64,000 nt of DNA, taken from assembly GCA_023511615.1 (NCBI GenBank), contig JAIMBL010000002.1, positions 18,463 through 82,462 on the forward strand. Direction: 5' to 3'. The notes beneath the pieces are model-generated. The model was not told where the DNA came from. It did no database searches and saw nothing but the letters and a program-made list of their open reading frames with translations. Positions 1-10,865 of the stretch are shown here, piece after piece. A program made the translations under genes and the position numbers. Position 1 is the first letter of the stretch. Every line of letters begins with the position of its first letter. The DNA is from Leptolyngbyaceae cyanobacterium HOT.MB2.61 (lineage in GTDB: Bacteria > Cyanobacteriota > Cyanobacteriia > Leptolyngbyales > Leptolyngbyaceae).

Positions 1-965
1 GGGCAGGCGAAGTTTTCGGAGAAAATGAGGGGGCTGGGAGGCTGGGGTGGGGAGGTGGCGGAATCCGGCTGGTAGGCTCCACCCTTTTCAGCCGCTTTGA
101 GAGAGCTGGATTTGCCAGAGGGCAGTTCAACCACATTGCCTCCCGGCTCCTGGCTCCTGGCTCCTGACTCCTCCTGCACAATATCAATAACTGCAATCCC
201 TTCAGAATGCTTCAGACAGGTCGAGAGCGAGTCTGTCAGACGCTCCTGGATGCCCTCTTTTTTCACCAACCGATCCACCACAATTTCAATCGTGTGGGAT
301 TGGTTCTTGTCCAGTTCGATGGAGTCACTCAGTTCTCGCACCTCGCCATCGATCCGAACCCGGACAAACCCTTCCGCCGCAAGGCTGGAAAGTAACTTTT
401 TGTGCGTGCCTTTTTTGCCGCGCACAACGGGTGCCAGGATTTGAAAGCGGGTGCGATCGGGTAGTTCCATGATCCGATCCACCATCTGATCAATGGTCTG
501 GGGCGCAATGGAGCGATCGCAATGGGGACAGTAGGGTTCTCCTGCCCGGCCATAGAGCAATCGTAAATAGTCATAAATCTCTGTCACCGTACCCACCGTC
601 GAGCGGGGATTGTGGGAAGTGGATTTCTGGTCAATTGAAATCGCCGGGCTAAGCCCTTCAATAGCGTCCACATCTGGCTTATCCACCTGCCCCAAAAACT
701 GCCGGGCATAGGCACTGAGAGATTCCACATACCGCCGCTGCCCCTCGGCAAAAATTGTGTCAAATGCCAGAGAAGACTTGCCTGAACCGGAAACCCCTGT
801 GAAAACAATCAGGCGATCGCGCGGCAATTCCAGATCAATATTTTTAAGGTTATGCTGCCGCGCCCCCCGGATGCGGATACAATTCAACGGTGCAGATGAC
901 CTGGTATTCTGAACATTGCGAGACTTCGCCACTCGCGTATTCCCACCATTGGCTCGATCAGACAT
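1..965 (-). CDS. uvrA: UvrA excinuclease ABC subunit A (N-terminal part, runs off the window)
   Basis: Manual reverse translation from ATG at 965: [15 protein letters not shown]...[109 protein letters not shown]...; missing from the ORF track because it has no stop inside the window. Confidence 0.97.
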   Translation of the reverse strand, partial: MSDRANGGNTRVAKSRNVQNTRSSAPLNCIRIRGARQHNLKNIDLELPRDRLIVFTGVSGSGKSSLAFDTIFAEGQRRYVESLSAYARQFLGQVDKPDVDAIEGLSPAISIDQKSTSHNPRSTVGTVTEIYDYLRLLYGRAGEPYCPHCDRSIAPQTIDQMVDRIMELPDRTRFQILAPVVRGKKGTHKKLLSSLAAEGFVRVRIDGEVRELSDSIELDKNQSHTIEIVVDRLVKKEGIQERLTDSLSTCLKHSEGIAVIDIVQEESGARSQEPGGNVVELPSGKSSSLKAAEKGGAYQPDSATSPPQPPSPLIFSENFAC

Positions 966-1216
966 AGGGGCAGAGAGAAACAATGCTTAACATTCTACCG
1001 TTTCAAGTTCTTCATCGGCGTTGCACATGGCTCAGGTTCCCCAGTCTCTAGCAAGATGAAAAGAGTTCTTTGGATAGTGGGATTGGCATTGTTTACAAGC
1101 CAAACCACAGGAGTTCTCCAATCCGCCCCCAAGAAGCTCAACCCTTGCTCGACTATCAGAGGATCAATCAAGATTGGTACATTGAGTGGCATCTCTCAGA
1201 TTAAACTGGCCGTCTT

Positions 1217-1711
1217 ATGCGTCCTCAACCTATCCCTCCCCGACCTGGGCAAGAGTCTGTCTGGGACTATCCCCGCCCACCCCGTCTGGAAGATACCAGT
1301 AAACATATTCAGGTGGTTTTCAATGGCGTGACGATCGCCGATACCCGCTGTGCCAAACGGGTATTAGAAACCAGCCACCCCCCGGTCTACTACATCCCCC
1401 CAGAAGATATTAAGCAAGAATACTTAATCAAAAGCCCCCGCACTACATTCTGCGAGTGGAAAGGGCAGGGTGCCTACTATCACCTTGTTGTGGGCGATCG
1501 CCAGGCGAATGACGTTGCCTGGTATTACCCGGAACCCACTCCAGCCTTTACTGCAATCAAAGACTATGTTGCCTTCTACCCTGCCCCAATGGATGCCTGT
1601 TACGTAGATGGAGAAAAAGTCGAACCACAACCAGGCAACTTTTACGGTGGTTGGATCACCAGCGATATTGTAGGACCATTCAAAGGCTCACCAGGGAGTT
1701 GGGGTTGGTAA
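1217..1711 (+). CDS. DUF427-domain protein
   Basis: ORF 164 aa with VFNGVTIADTRCAKRVLETSHPPVYYIPPEDI...CEWKGQGAYYHL...AWYYPEPTPAF..IKDYVAFYPAPMDACYVDGEKVEPQPGNFYGGWIT, typical of DUF427. Confidence 0.9.
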   Translation: MRPQPIPPRPGQESVWDYPRPPRLEDTSKHIQVVFNGVTIADTRCAKRVLETSHPPVYYIPPEDIKQEYLIKSPRTTFCEWKGQGAYYHLVVGDRQANDVAWYYPEPTPAFTAIKDYVAFYPAPMDACYVDGEKVEPQPGNFYGGWITSDIVGPFKGSPGSWGW

Positions 1712-1714
1712 ACT

Positions 1715-2641
1715 GTGACCGTCATTGTCTTTGGCAGCATAAACATGGACCTGGTGACTCAGACGCCGCGACTGCCTGAAGCGGGGGAAACGCTATTGGG
1801 ATCTCATTTTTTCACCACACCAGGAGGGAAGGGGGCAAACCAGGCCGTTGCCTTGGCCAAATTAGGGATCCCAACTCAGATGGTAGGGCGGGTAGGGGAT
1901 GATGCCTTTGGGCAGGAGTTGTTGGAAGAACTGAGGGCGGCGGGGGTGCAGATTGATTCTGTGCTGGTGGATGGGGATGCTCGTTCAGGCGTTGCCATCA
2001 TTATCGTAGCAGATGGGGGAAAGAATCAGATTGTGGGGGTTCTGGGTGCCAATGGACAGATGAACAATGAGGACGTGGAGCGGTTAATAGAACTCCTGCC
2101 CCAGGCGGATGCGCTCCTGCTTCAACTGGAAGTGCCAATCGCAGTCGTCCGGGCAGCAGCAAAGGCTGCCCATGAAGCCGGGGTAAGGGTAATTCTTGAC
2201 CCAGCTCCGGTACAGACAACCCAACTCACTGATCTATACCCGTTGGTGGATATTTTGGTGCCCAATGAGGTAGAAGCTGGTCAACTGGTGGGTTTTCCAG
2301 TCAACAATCAGGAAACGGCGGCGATCGCTGCCCATCATTTGCACCATCAGGGAGCAAACACAGTGATTATCAAGCTGGGAGCCCAGGGAGTATTTTGCGC
2401 AACGGCGGATGAAACCTTTTTTACCCCTGCGTTTTCGGTTAATGCCGTAGATACAGTTGCCGCTGGCGATGCATTTGCAGGAGGGCTGGTGGCAGCTCTG
2501 GTTGAAGGTTTGTCTCTGCGGCAGGCAGTGGTCTGGGGGGCCGCAGCAGGGGCACTGGCAGTGACGAAGGAGGGGGCACAGACGGCCATGAGCGATCGCC
2601 GCACGTTTGATGCCTTTTTAGCCGAGAGGGGAGTGGAATGA
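1715..2641 (+). CDS. rbsK: Ribokinase (PfkB family)
   Basis: GSINMDLVTQTPRLPEAGETLLG...PGGKGANQAVALAKLG and DTVAAGDAFAGGL PfkB signatures. Confidence 0.93.
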   Translation: MTVIVFGSINMDLVTQTPRLPEAGETLLGSHFFTTPGGKGANQAVALAKLGIPTQMVGRVGDDAFGQELLEELRAAGVQIDSVLVDGDARSGVAIIIVADGGKNQIVGVLGANGQMNNEDVERLIELLPQADALLLQLEVPIAVVRAAAKAAHEAGVRVILDPAPVQTTQLTDLYPLVDILVPNEVEAGQLVGFPVNNQETAAIAAHHLHHQGANTVIIKLGAQGVFCATADETFFTPAFSVNAVDTVAAGDAFAGGLVAALVEGLSLRQAVVWGAAAGALAVTKEGAQTAMSDRRTFDAFLAERGVE

Positions 2642-2702
2642 GGGGGTAATGGGGTGAGGAAGGTTTTGTAGGGGCCATGCCTCCATCAGAGTGATGGGTT
2701 TT

Positions 2703-3587
2703 TTAGTGAGGCAATACGCAAACAACTCGAAATCCGATATCGTAAAGGCTGGCATCGATTTCCATTTTGCCTCTGGCGGCAGAGCGGCATGCTCTGGGGC
2801 CATTGTTCCAGGAACCTCCCCTTAGCAGCCATTGGTTGCAGTCTCCATCGGTCACCCAGGCGGTTCCATCCCCTGGAGCCCCCTGATAGGAAGGATGCCA
2901 GCAGTCCTGGCACCATTCCCGCACATTGCCATGCATGTCGTATAGCCCGAATGGATTGGCCACTTGAAGGCTGCCAACGCTGATCGTTTCCCGCCGATCG
3001 CTGCCTGGAGGTCCTTTACCATAGGAGCCTCTGCTACAAATCCGCCCTTCAAATTCCCAGTCAATCCCAGAATAGTTGGCGAGGTCAGTGGTGATGGTTT
3101 CGCCAAAACAGAAGGGAGTTGAGGTGGTAGCACGGCAGCAGTATTCCCACTCGGCTTCACTGGGAAGTCGATAGGTTTGTCCGGTGTGAGCAGAGAGGCG
3201 ATCGCAAAACTCAACCGCATCCAGCCAGGATACCTGCTCGACAGGTCGATGGTTACCCTCAAAACAGGAGGGTCTGGGCATAAGCGGTCTGTTGATTTTG
3301 GGCAGGGCCGCGATCGCACCCCATTGAGCCTGAGTGATGGGGTACTTGCCTATCCAGAGAGGTGCGATCTCCACTTCATGCTGAGGAGCTTGAGTCGGGT
3401 GCCAGCCCTCCTCTGTTTCTGGAGCGCCCATCAGAAACGAGCCACCCGGAATGGCAACCAATTCCAGCTCAATGCCTTCTCCCAGATCAGCAATGAAGCC
3501 GTGAGCAGAGCAATGCTGGGTTTCTTGCGGTTGTCCATAAGCATCCACGGTCAGGGTGTGAAACTCGAATTCGCAAAGATCTGACAT
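2703..3587 (-). CDS. Formylglycine-generating enzyme / SUMF1-family protein
   Basis: PGGSFLMGAPETEEG...PVEQVSWLDAVEFCDRLS...YRLPSEAEWEYCCRA...GLYDMHGNVREWCQDCW...LLRGGSWNN...GFRVV. Confidence 0.9.
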   Translation of the reverse strand: MSDLCEFEFHTLTVDAYGQPQETQHCSAHGFIADLGEGIELELVAIPGGSFLMGAPETEEGWHPTQAPQHEVEIAPLWIGKYPITQAQWGAIAALPKINRPLMPRPSCFEGNHRPVEQVSWLDAVEFCDRLSAHTGQTYRLPSEAEWEYCCRATTSTPFCFGETITTDLANYSGIDWEFEGRICSRGSYGKGPPGSDRRETISVGSLQVANPFGLYDMHGNVREWCQDCWHPSYQGAPGDGTAWVTDGDCNQWLLRGGSWNNGPRACRSAARGKMEIDASLYDIGFRVVCVLPH

Positions 3588-3746
3588 ATAACAATCTTAT
3601 GATTAAAGTTGTCCTGGAGAATCTGACCAACCTCAACCCATTGCCCCCTCAAGGAACTATCCTGATCATTGGTCTCCTGCATCCACAAGATGGATCGGGC
3701 TCACCCGTCTCAGTCCTGGCCCTGATGCAATGAAGTTCCTGAACGT

Positions 3747-4418
3747 TTAAGCCTTCACTTCAGTCCTCACTTTGGATTTCAACATTTCCACATTGGCAGA
3801 AGCGAGCTCACCATGGCTCAACGTCCAGCATTGGTCAGCGATGTCCACTAGGTCATTGGCATCGTGGGAAACAACCAGCAGACTCCAGTGGGTTTTCAGT
3901 TTCGCCAGCAAATTCACCAACTGTCGCCGCATCGACCAGTCCAACCCAGCAGTCGGTTCATCCAGTAAAAGCAAATGGGGCTGGCGAATAAGCTGCACCG
4001 CAAAAGCGAGTCGGCGTTGCTGCCCCCCACTGAGAGAGTTGGGCGATGTGTTCAAAGGCAGTTGAGCAAGACCCACTTCACTCAAAGCTTCATGGATACG
4101 ATCGCCCGTCAGTTCCGGGTGCCCCAGCCGCAGCTCTTCCAGGATAGTTCCCCCACAAAAATGCCGTTCCGGGAACTGAAACACCAGCCCACTCAACTGT
4201 TGAAGGTGAAGGGAAGTCAATTCCTGTTCACGCCAGCAAATTTCACCCGCCGTTTTTTCTGCCAGTCCCGCCAAAATTTCCAGTAGAGTTGTCTTTCCCG
4301 ACCCACTGGGACCAATCACCAACCCCATCTGTTGTGGTGCAATTTCCAGATTCACGGCTTTCAAAATCGGTTGGTGACAGGCTGGTGGGTGGTAAGTCAG
4401 GTTACGGATGTAAAGCAT
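3747..4418 (-). CDS. ABC transporter ATP-binding protein (energy-coupling-factor-like)
   Basis: Walker A GPSGSGKTT, LSGGQQRR, Walker B LLLLDEPTAGLD; FQFPERHF typical of CbiO/ECF ATPases. Confidence 0.9.
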   Translation of the reverse strand: MLYIRNLTYHPPACHQPILKAVNLEIAPQQMGLVIGPSGSGKTTLLEILAGLAEKTAGEICWREQELTSLHLQQLSGLVFQFPERHFCGGTILEELRLGHPELTGDRIHEALSEVGLAQLPLNTSPNSLSGGQQRRLAFAVQLIRQPHLLLLDEPTAGLDWSMRRQLVNLLAKLKTHWSLLVVSHDANDLVDIADQCWTLSHGELASANVEMLKSKVRTEVKA

Positions 4419-4920
4419 TCTTGAGGAGTCAGGGCGTAAGGGGGTAGGAGATAGGAGACAGAAGGGGTTTAGGTCAAGACCTGCGAGATTTGCATGAGGT
4501 CACAGCACTCACGTATTCTGCCAAAACCTCGGAGGTTTAACGCCAACGGAGTCATGAGGTCTCAGGTCAAAACCTACAAGGTTTGCATCATAAATCACCC
4601 TTACCTTTCATTTTCATCTGGAACTTACCTGACTCGACCACGTCTACTCAATTGTCCTCTAAACCTCCATTGGCTTTGTGAGACCCAAACTGTCTGCTCA
4701 TAACCTGGGCAGGCAGTTTTCTTAAAAAGTATGGAGAGTAACACTACTCTAACCAATCATCCTTATTCAGAGGAAATAGGCAACAGGCAACAACACCTTT
4801 ACATCCTTCCTTTCCTCACCTCTTCGGGCTTCTGACTCCTTTTCTTTTTTCCTTTTCCTTTAACTGATCAGGGGATGCCAAACAAAATTGACGCCATCTA
4901 GTATGAATATTTAGACTTGA

Positions 4921-5898
4921 TTGACCAGGATAGAGACTATGACAGATTGGTTCACCGCGTCTAAGTGGGCTTGCTTTAAGCGAGTTCGCCCTCGCGCTGC
5001 CCTTAAATCAATATTGAGCGTTACCAGTGCAACGGTCATTTCTCTCAGCCTTTGGGTATATCCATCTCTGGCTAAAGATCCTTTTCGGACTGGTGATGCT
5101 CGGGCAATTGGCGATCGCACCGAAGCGGCTTTCAAAGCTTTTTTTGAGCAGGGCAACTATCCCGCTGCTGCCAGATATCTTCAGCAGGCAGACCCCAATG
5201 AACCCATGACTCCTGCGATGAAGGCATCCCTGGTCTACATTGACTGGCAGGGCGAGAAAGATCCTGACAAAAAGGCTGCTCTACTCGAAGAATTTCACAC
5301 CTACGCGGGTCAAACCCGCACCGCTGCCCAGGCACTACTGGGGAAAGATCCCCTCCGGGGCAACCTCTATCTAGCGGTCGGTCATTTCCTGGAGGCGGGT
5401 TATATTGTTCTCAAAGAGGGAACGGTAAAGGGCACTCCACGGGGTTTGAGTGAGGTGCAGCAGGCATTTAAGTACCTGGATGCAGCGGAAGCGCAGTCAC
5501 CTAATGACCCTGAACTGAACCTGGTGAAAGGATACATTGAGCTGCTAATGGCTCTGAATCTACCTTTTTCTAGCCCCTCTCAGGCAATTGAGCGCTTAAA
5601 CAAGTATGCTAGTCCCCGCTATCTGGCCGATCGCGGAATTGCCCTCGGCTATCGTGACTTAAACCAACCTAGTAAGGCACTGGAAGCAGTCGATAGGGCG
5701 ATTCAGGCCACACCCAATAACCCTGAACTCTACTATCTCAAGGCTCAAATTTTGGTAAAGCAGGGCAATAATCGGGACAGCATTGCCCTGTTTCAAAAAG
5801 CGCTAGACAAGAAAAACCAGTTACCTCCAGCCCTGGTAAGGCAAATCCAGCGGGAGCACGATCGCACCCAGAGACGCTTGCAGAATATTGGCAAGTAA
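4921..5898 (+). CDS. Exported TPR-repeat protein
   Basis: 325 aa ORF, N-terminal hydrophobic segment, TPR-like C-terminus (ALEAVDRAIQATPNNPELYYLKAQILVKQGNN). Real start may be ATG 4939. Confidence 0.8.
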   Translation: MTRIETMTDWFTASKWACFKRVRPRAALKSILSVTSATVISLSLWVYPSLAKDPFRTGDARAIGDRTEAAFKAFFEQGNYPAAARYLQQADPNEPMTPAMKASLVYIDWQGEKDPDKKAALLEEFHTYAGQTRTAAQALLGKDPLRGNLYLAVGHFLEAGYIVLKEGTVKGTPRGLSEVQQAFKYLDAAEAQSPNDPELNLVKGYIELLMALNLPFSSPSQAIERLNKYASPRYLADRGIALGYRDLNQPSKALEAVDRAIQATPNNPELYYLKAQILVKQGNNRDSIALFQKALDKKNQLPPALVRQIQREHDRTQRRLQNIGK

Positions 5899-6003
5899 CT
5901 GGAGTTGCGAACTAATCTCAAACTCTTAGAAAAGCCATTGACAGTCAACAATAGGCTATAAGTGGTGTTAGTCATCCTCTCGCCGCTTACTTTACCCGTT
6001 ATG

Positions 6004-6087
6004 GGTAGACCTAACAACAAGGTAATGATGAGCGGCGCCAGCCGCCATCATTAACGACTCAAAAACCATTACGATTTGGGCACTACC
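6004..6087 (+). mobile_element. MITE family 1, copy A (84 bp), TIR GGTAG/CTACC, TSD CCCGTTATG
   Basis: GGTAGACCTAACAACAAGGTAATGATGAGCGGCGCCAGCCGCCATCATTAACGACTCAAAAACCATTACGATTTGGGCACTACC, flanked by identical CCCGTTATG at 5995-6003 and 6088-6096; similar copies at 35.8 and 63.1 kb. Confidence 0.92.
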
Positions 6088-6093
6088 CCCGTT

Positions 6094-6555
6094 ATGCAGG
6101 TTCAATTTCGTGAATTTGATCCATTTGACCTCTGGATCTGGATTGAGTTCAGTACGGTTCCCTCTGAAATGGAGAAGCAATACATCGAAGAGGTCTTCAA
6201 CTCCTGGTTTTTCCTGGGAAAGTTGGGAGGGTTCAATGCTGAAAACTTGCAAGTGCAGGAGATGGGCATCGATATCAGCTACATGGAATACAACGAAGAC
6301 ACGGCTGATAGCAGCCTGCTGGCATTGATGCACAATATGGGCGAAATGGAATACCTGGGCAATTGGGGGCGGTGCTGGTTTGATCTGGGAACCAGTGACG
6401 GGATTGCGATCGATGTATTGATTAACGCTCTCCGCCAGTTTAGCCAGGATTATGTCACTCTCAACCAGGTCATTATTGGTGGTGAAAATGAAGATTGGAC
6501 GGTTCGGGATCGCGATCGCCGCTCCAGCTTTGCTACTGATAACGAATACAACTAA
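6094..6555 (+). CDS. DUF3531-family protein
   Basis: MQVQFREFDPFDLWIWIEFSTVPS...MGIDISYMEYNEDTADSSLLALMHNMGEMEYLGNWGRCWFDLGTSD; the ORF-track start at 6076 lies inside a MITE, so ATG 6094 is preferred. Confidence 0.85.
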   Translation: MQVQFREFDPFDLWIWIEFSTVPSEMEKQYIEEVFNSWFFLGKLGGFNAENLQVQEMGIDISYMEYNEDTADSSLLALMHNMGEMEYLGNWGRCWFDLGTSDGIAIDVLINALRQFSQDYVTLNQVIIGGENEDWTVRDRDRRSSFATDNEYN

Positions 6556-6838
6556 GGGGCGAGTACAACTCCATTAAAAAGTTTGAAGATAAGTGTGTCC
6601 CGTGCCTGATCTGTAATCAGGCAGTGAATAATAACGCAGCAACTTTGGAAGCAAGGGACTTCTCCCTGATGTGCTTACCCTCCGCTATAAGTTTCACAGG
6701 AGAGGCAAAAATCCAATCGATAGAACTTGAAATGTTGTGTTCGCTCTTGACAGTTTGTCCTAAGCCGTATGTCACAATGTAAACGGTTTTCCCGATCGCG
6801 TGAAGAACTTTAAACGTAGGCATAAGTAGGCATAAGCC

Positions 6839-8926
6839 ATGGAAGCAATTTACGAATACGCCTGGCTGATTCCAGTCCTGCCACTGGCAGGGGCCATGAT
6901 TCTTGGCCTGGGGCTCATTTCCTTTGGTAAGGCTACCAGTCAACTCAGAAGCCCCAGTTCAATTTTCATAGTCTCCCTCTGTGGAGCGGCAATGGTTTTA
7001 TCCTTTGCCCTTTTCTGGAGTCAGTACCAGGGACATGAGCCTTACACCCGAATGGTTGAATGGGCATCGGCGGGTGATTTCCATCTAAGTATGGGGTATA
7101 CCATTGACCACCTCACCGCCCTCATGCTGGTGATTGTGACCACCGTTGCGTTTCTGGTCATGATCTACACCGACGGATACATGGCGCATGACCCTGGCTA
7201 TGTTCGTTTCTACGCCTATTTGAGTTTGTTTAGCTCCTCCATGCTGGGTCTGGTCGTTAGTCCTAACCTGGTACAGGTCTACATCTTCTGGGAACTGGTG
7301 GGGATGTGCTCCTACCTGCTAATTGGATTCTGGTATGACCGGAAAGCGGCAGCCGATGCTTGCCAAAAAGCCTTTGTGACCAACCGGGTTGGCGACTTTG
7401 GCTTGCTTCTGGGGATGTTGGGGCTTTACTGGGCAACCCGTAGCTTTGAGTTTGATGTGATTGGCGATCGCCTCCAGCAATTGATTGAATCGGGTGCTTT
7501 GAGCGGGGCGATGGCAGCTCTGTTCGCTGTACTGGTCTTTCTGGGCCCGGTTGCCAAGTCAGCCCAGGTTCCCCTGCACGTCTGGCTACCCGATGCTATG
7601 GAAGGTCCAACCCCCATTTCAGCACTGATTCACGCGGCAACCATGGTCGCTGCCGGGGTGTTTCTCATTGCCCGGATGTTTCCAGTCTTTGAAGACATTC
7701 CGACGGCTATGAGCATCATTGCCTGGACAGGCACAGTAACCGCATTTATTGGAGCAACCATCGCCATCACTCAAAATGACATCAAAAAGGGCCTGGCCTA
7801 CTCCACCATGTCCCAACTGGGATATATGGTCATGGGGATGGGCGTGGGTGGCTACACCGCTGGAATGTTCCACCTGATGACCCATGCCTACTTCAAAGCC
7901 ATGCTGTTTCTTTGCTCCGGCTCTGTAATCCATGGCATGGAAGGGGTGGTGGGCCATGACCCGGCCTACGCTCAGGATATGCGCATGATGGGCGGATTAC
8001 GTAAATTTATGCCAATTACCGCCATCACCTTTCTGATCGGAACCCTGGCCATTAGTGGAATTCCACCCTTTGCCGGATTTTGGTCCAAGGATGAGATTAT
8101 TGGTCTGGTCTATGAGGCGAATCCGATGATGTGGTTGGTTGCCTGGATCACCGCCGGGATCACCGCCTTTTATATGTTTCGTATGTACTTCTCCACCTTT
8201 GAAGGAAGGTTTCGCGGCGCCGATACATCTGTCCGTAACCAGATTAAGCTGGAGCAACTTCAGGAAATGGGACTTTCAATGGGCCCCGGTGCCATGAATC
8301 CCCACGAACTGACGATGGAAGCAGAGTCCGATCACGCCAAAGGAGATCACAACACCCACGGGCACCATTACAGCACCAGTCCCCACGAGTCTCCCATTTC
8401 AATGACATTGCCGCTGATACTTCTGGCCGTGCCTTCGATCCTGGTTGGTCTGGTTGGGACTCCTTTCGCGAACTACTTTGAGGCGTTTATTCATCCTCCT
8501 GGTGAGGTGTTTGACATGACCGAAGCAGCCGCTCACTTTGATTTGAGTGAGTTTCTGTTGATGGCGGGTAGTTCGGTGGGGATTTCCCTGATTGGCATTA
8601 CCCTGGCTGTAATGATGTACCTACGCAAAACAATTGACCCGGCGGCGATCGCCGCCCGGATTCCAGCCCTTTACCAACTCTCCAAAAACAAATGGTACTT
8701 CGACGATATCTATTACAACGTCTTTGTGTTAGGTAGCCGCCGCCTTGCACGCCAGGTGCTGGAAGTGGACTACAAAGTTGTCGATGGCGTCGTCAACCTG
8801 GCGGGTTTAGTCACCCTCCTGACTGGTGAAGTGCTTAAGTACTTCGAGAACGGTCGCGCTCAGTTTTACGCCCTGATCGTGTTTGCTGCTGTACTGGGAT
8901 TAGTAATTTTCTCTGGAATTACTTAA
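6839..8926 (+). CDS. ndhF: NAD(P)H-quinone oxidoreductase subunit 5
   Basis: 695 aa polytopic protein; FFSSSMLGLVVSPNLVQVYIFWELVGMCSYLLIGFWY, HVWLPDAMEGPTPISALIHAATMVAAGVFL. Confidence 0.97.
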   Translation: MEAIYEYAWLIPVLPLAGAMILGLGLISFGKATSQLRSPSSIFIVSLCGAAMVLSFALFWSQYQGHEPYTRMVEWASAGDFHLSMGYTIDHLTALMLVIVTTVAFLVMIYTDGYMAHDPGYVRFYAYLSLFSSSMLGLVVSPNLVQVYIFWELVGMCSYLLIGFWYDRKAAADACQKAFVTNRVGDFGLLLGMLGLYWATRSFEFDVIGDRLQQLIESGALSGAMAALFAVLVFLGPVAKSAQVPLHVWLPDAMEGPTPISALIHAATMVAAGVFLIARMFPVFEDIPTAMSIIAWTGTVTAFIGATIAITQNDIKKGLAYSTMSQLGYMVMGMGVGGYTAGMFHLMTHAYFKAMLFLCSGSVIHGMEGVVGHDPAYAQDMRMMGGLRKFMPITAITFLIGTLAISGIPPFAGFWSKDEIIGLVYEANPMMWLVAWITAGITAFYMFRMYFSTFEGRFRGADTSVRNQIKLEQLQEMGLSMGPGAMNPHELTMEAESDHAKGDHNTHGHHYSTSPHESPISMTLPLILLAVPSILVGLVGTPFANYFEAFIHPPGEVFDMTEAAAHFDLSEFLLMAGSSVGISLIGITLAVMMYLRKTIDPAAIAARIPALYQLSKNKWYFDDIYYNVFVLGSRRLARQVLEVDYKVVDGVVNLAGLVTLLTGEVLKYFENGRAQFYALIVFAAVLGLVIFSGIT

Positions 8927-9160
8927 GAAGTTATGAGTGGTTGCATGGTCGGTGGATGGATACCGATACAATTCTGCGGGGTGCTAAATGCAATCACTCT
9001 CATTCCTTTCTGGGGACAGCGCACTTTTTAGTCACAAGACCCGCTAATTCCAGGTTTATCGACCAAATGCAGCCTCTCACAAAAAAAGAACTGGCAGAAT
9101 TTCCATTTCCTTTTACCTGTATCTGCTTTAACAGCTAACACCTAACAACCCATCGCTGAA

Positions 9161-10756
9161 ATGCTGACTGCTGATTTTCCCTGGCTAACTACGAGCATTC
9201 TATTTCCGATCGCAGCCTCTCTGCTGATTCCCTTTCTGCCTGATAAGGACGGAAAAACGGTTCGCTGGTATGCCCTCGTCATTGGGTTAATTGATTTTGC
9301 AATTCTGGTCTATGCCTTCTATACGGGCTACGACACCTCTAACCCAAACCTGCAACTGGTCGAGAGCTACAACTGGATTCCCCAGCTAGACCTAAAATGG
9401 TCAGTCGGCACAGATGGGCTCTCCATGCCCCTCATCCTGCTAACCGGGTTCATCACCACCCTGGCAATTCTGGCAGCCTGGCCCGTTACTCTCAAGCCAC
9501 GCTTGTTCTATTTTCTAATGCTGGCTATGTACGGTGGGCAGATCGCCGTATTTGCAGTTCAGGACATGCTGCTGTTCTTCCTGGTCTGGGAACTGGAGCT
9601 AATCCCGGTTTACCTGCTGCTGGCAATTTGGGGCGGCAAAAAGCGGATGTACGCCGCGACCAAATTCATCCTCTATACCGCCGGAAGTTCCCTGTTTATT
9701 CTGGTAGCAGGATTGGCGATGGCATTCTATGGGGACACCGTTTCCTTTGATATGCAAACGCTGGCACTGAAGGACTACACCATTAACTTCCAGCTATGGA
9801 TGTACGCTGCCTTTCTGGTTGCCTACGCAGTCAAGCTACCCATCATTCCCCTCCACACCTGGTTACCCGATGCTCACGGTGAGGCAACTGCCCCCGTACA
9901 TATGTTGCTGGCAGGCATTCTCCTCAAAATGGGGGGCTACGCTCTGGTAAGGATGAATGCCGGAATGCTGCCCGACGCCCACGCCATCTTTGCACCAGCA
10001 CTAGTGATTCTGGGAATCGTAAATATCATTTATGCGGCCTTGACCTCCTTCGCCCAGCGGAACCTGAAGCGGAAAATCGCGTACTCTTCCATTTCCCATA
10101 TGGGCTTTGTGACAATTGGGATTGCTTCCTTTACCGATTTAGGACTGAGTGGCGCACTGCTGCAAATGGTCTCCCACGGGTTGATTGGAGCCAGCCTCTT
10201 CTTCCTCGTTGGCGCAACCTACGATCGCACCCACACCCTTATGCTGGATGAAATGGGTGGTGTTGGACAAAAGATGAAGAAGATCTTTGCGATGTGGACT
10301 GCCTGTTCCTTGGCATCCCTGGCCTTACCTGGAATGAGTGGATTTGTCGCAGAGTTAATGGTCTTTGTCGGTTTTGCCCAGAGCGACGCCTACAACCCTA
10401 CTTTCAAGGTAATTGTGATTTTGCTGGCAGCGGTCGGAGTCATCCTCACCCCAATTTACCTGCTCTCAAACCTGCGAGAGATCTTTTACGGTCCTGAAAA
10501 TAAAGAACTGACTTCCCACGAAGTGTTAGTTGATGCAGAACCCCGTGAAATTTTTATCATTGGTTCACTGCTCATCCCAATTATTGGTATTGGACTTTAT
10601 CCCAAAATCCTGACCCAGATTTATGATGCAAAATCAGTCGAGCTAACCGAGCGGCTACGTGAAAGCTTGCCAGCGGTTTCCCAACAAGCAGCATCGCAAT
10701 CTGTTGCTTTTGGAGCTTTTAATGGCGAATTGCTAAAAGCCCCAGCTATTGAGTAG
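9161..10756 (+). CDS. ndhD: NAD(P)H-quinone oxidoreductase subunit 4
   Basis: 531 aa; [71 protein letters not shown]. Confidence 0.97.
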   Translation: MLTADFPWLTTSILFPIAASLLIPFLPDKDGKTVRWYALVIGLIDFAILVYAFYTGYDTSNPNLQLVESYNWIPQLDLKWSVGTDGLSMPLILLTGFITTLAILAAWPVTLKPRLFYFLMLAMYGGQIAVFAVQDMLLFFLVWELELIPVYLLLAIWGGKKRMYAATKFILYTAGSSLFILVAGLAMAFYGDTVSFDMQTLALKDYTINFQLWMYAAFLVAYAVKLPIIPLHTWLPDAHGEATAPVHMLLAGILLKMGGYALVRMNAGMLPDAHAIFAPALVILGIVNIIYAALTSFAQRNLKRKIAYSSISHMGFVTIGIASFTDLGLSGALLQMVSHGLIGASLFFLVGATYDRTHTLMLDEMGGVGQKMKKIFAMWTACSLASLALPGMSGFVAELMVFVGFAQSDAYNPTFKVIVILLAAVGVILTPIYLLSNLREIFYGPENKELTSHEVLVDAEPREIFIIGSLLIPIIGIGLYPKILTQIYDAKSVELTERLRESLPAVSQQAASQSVAFGAFNGELLKAPAIE

Positions 10757-10865
10757 GGAGAAGTCAGGAACCAGAAGGGAATAAGGAGCGGGTGAGTGGA
10801 CGAGTGGGGTTATCCATCCTCCTACTCCTTTACCCCCTCGCCTCTCTAGTAACTCTCTATAACAA

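Noticed and set aside
8941-9138. 65-aa ORF between ndhF and ndhD
   Set aside because: No motif or ribosome site; probably spurious.
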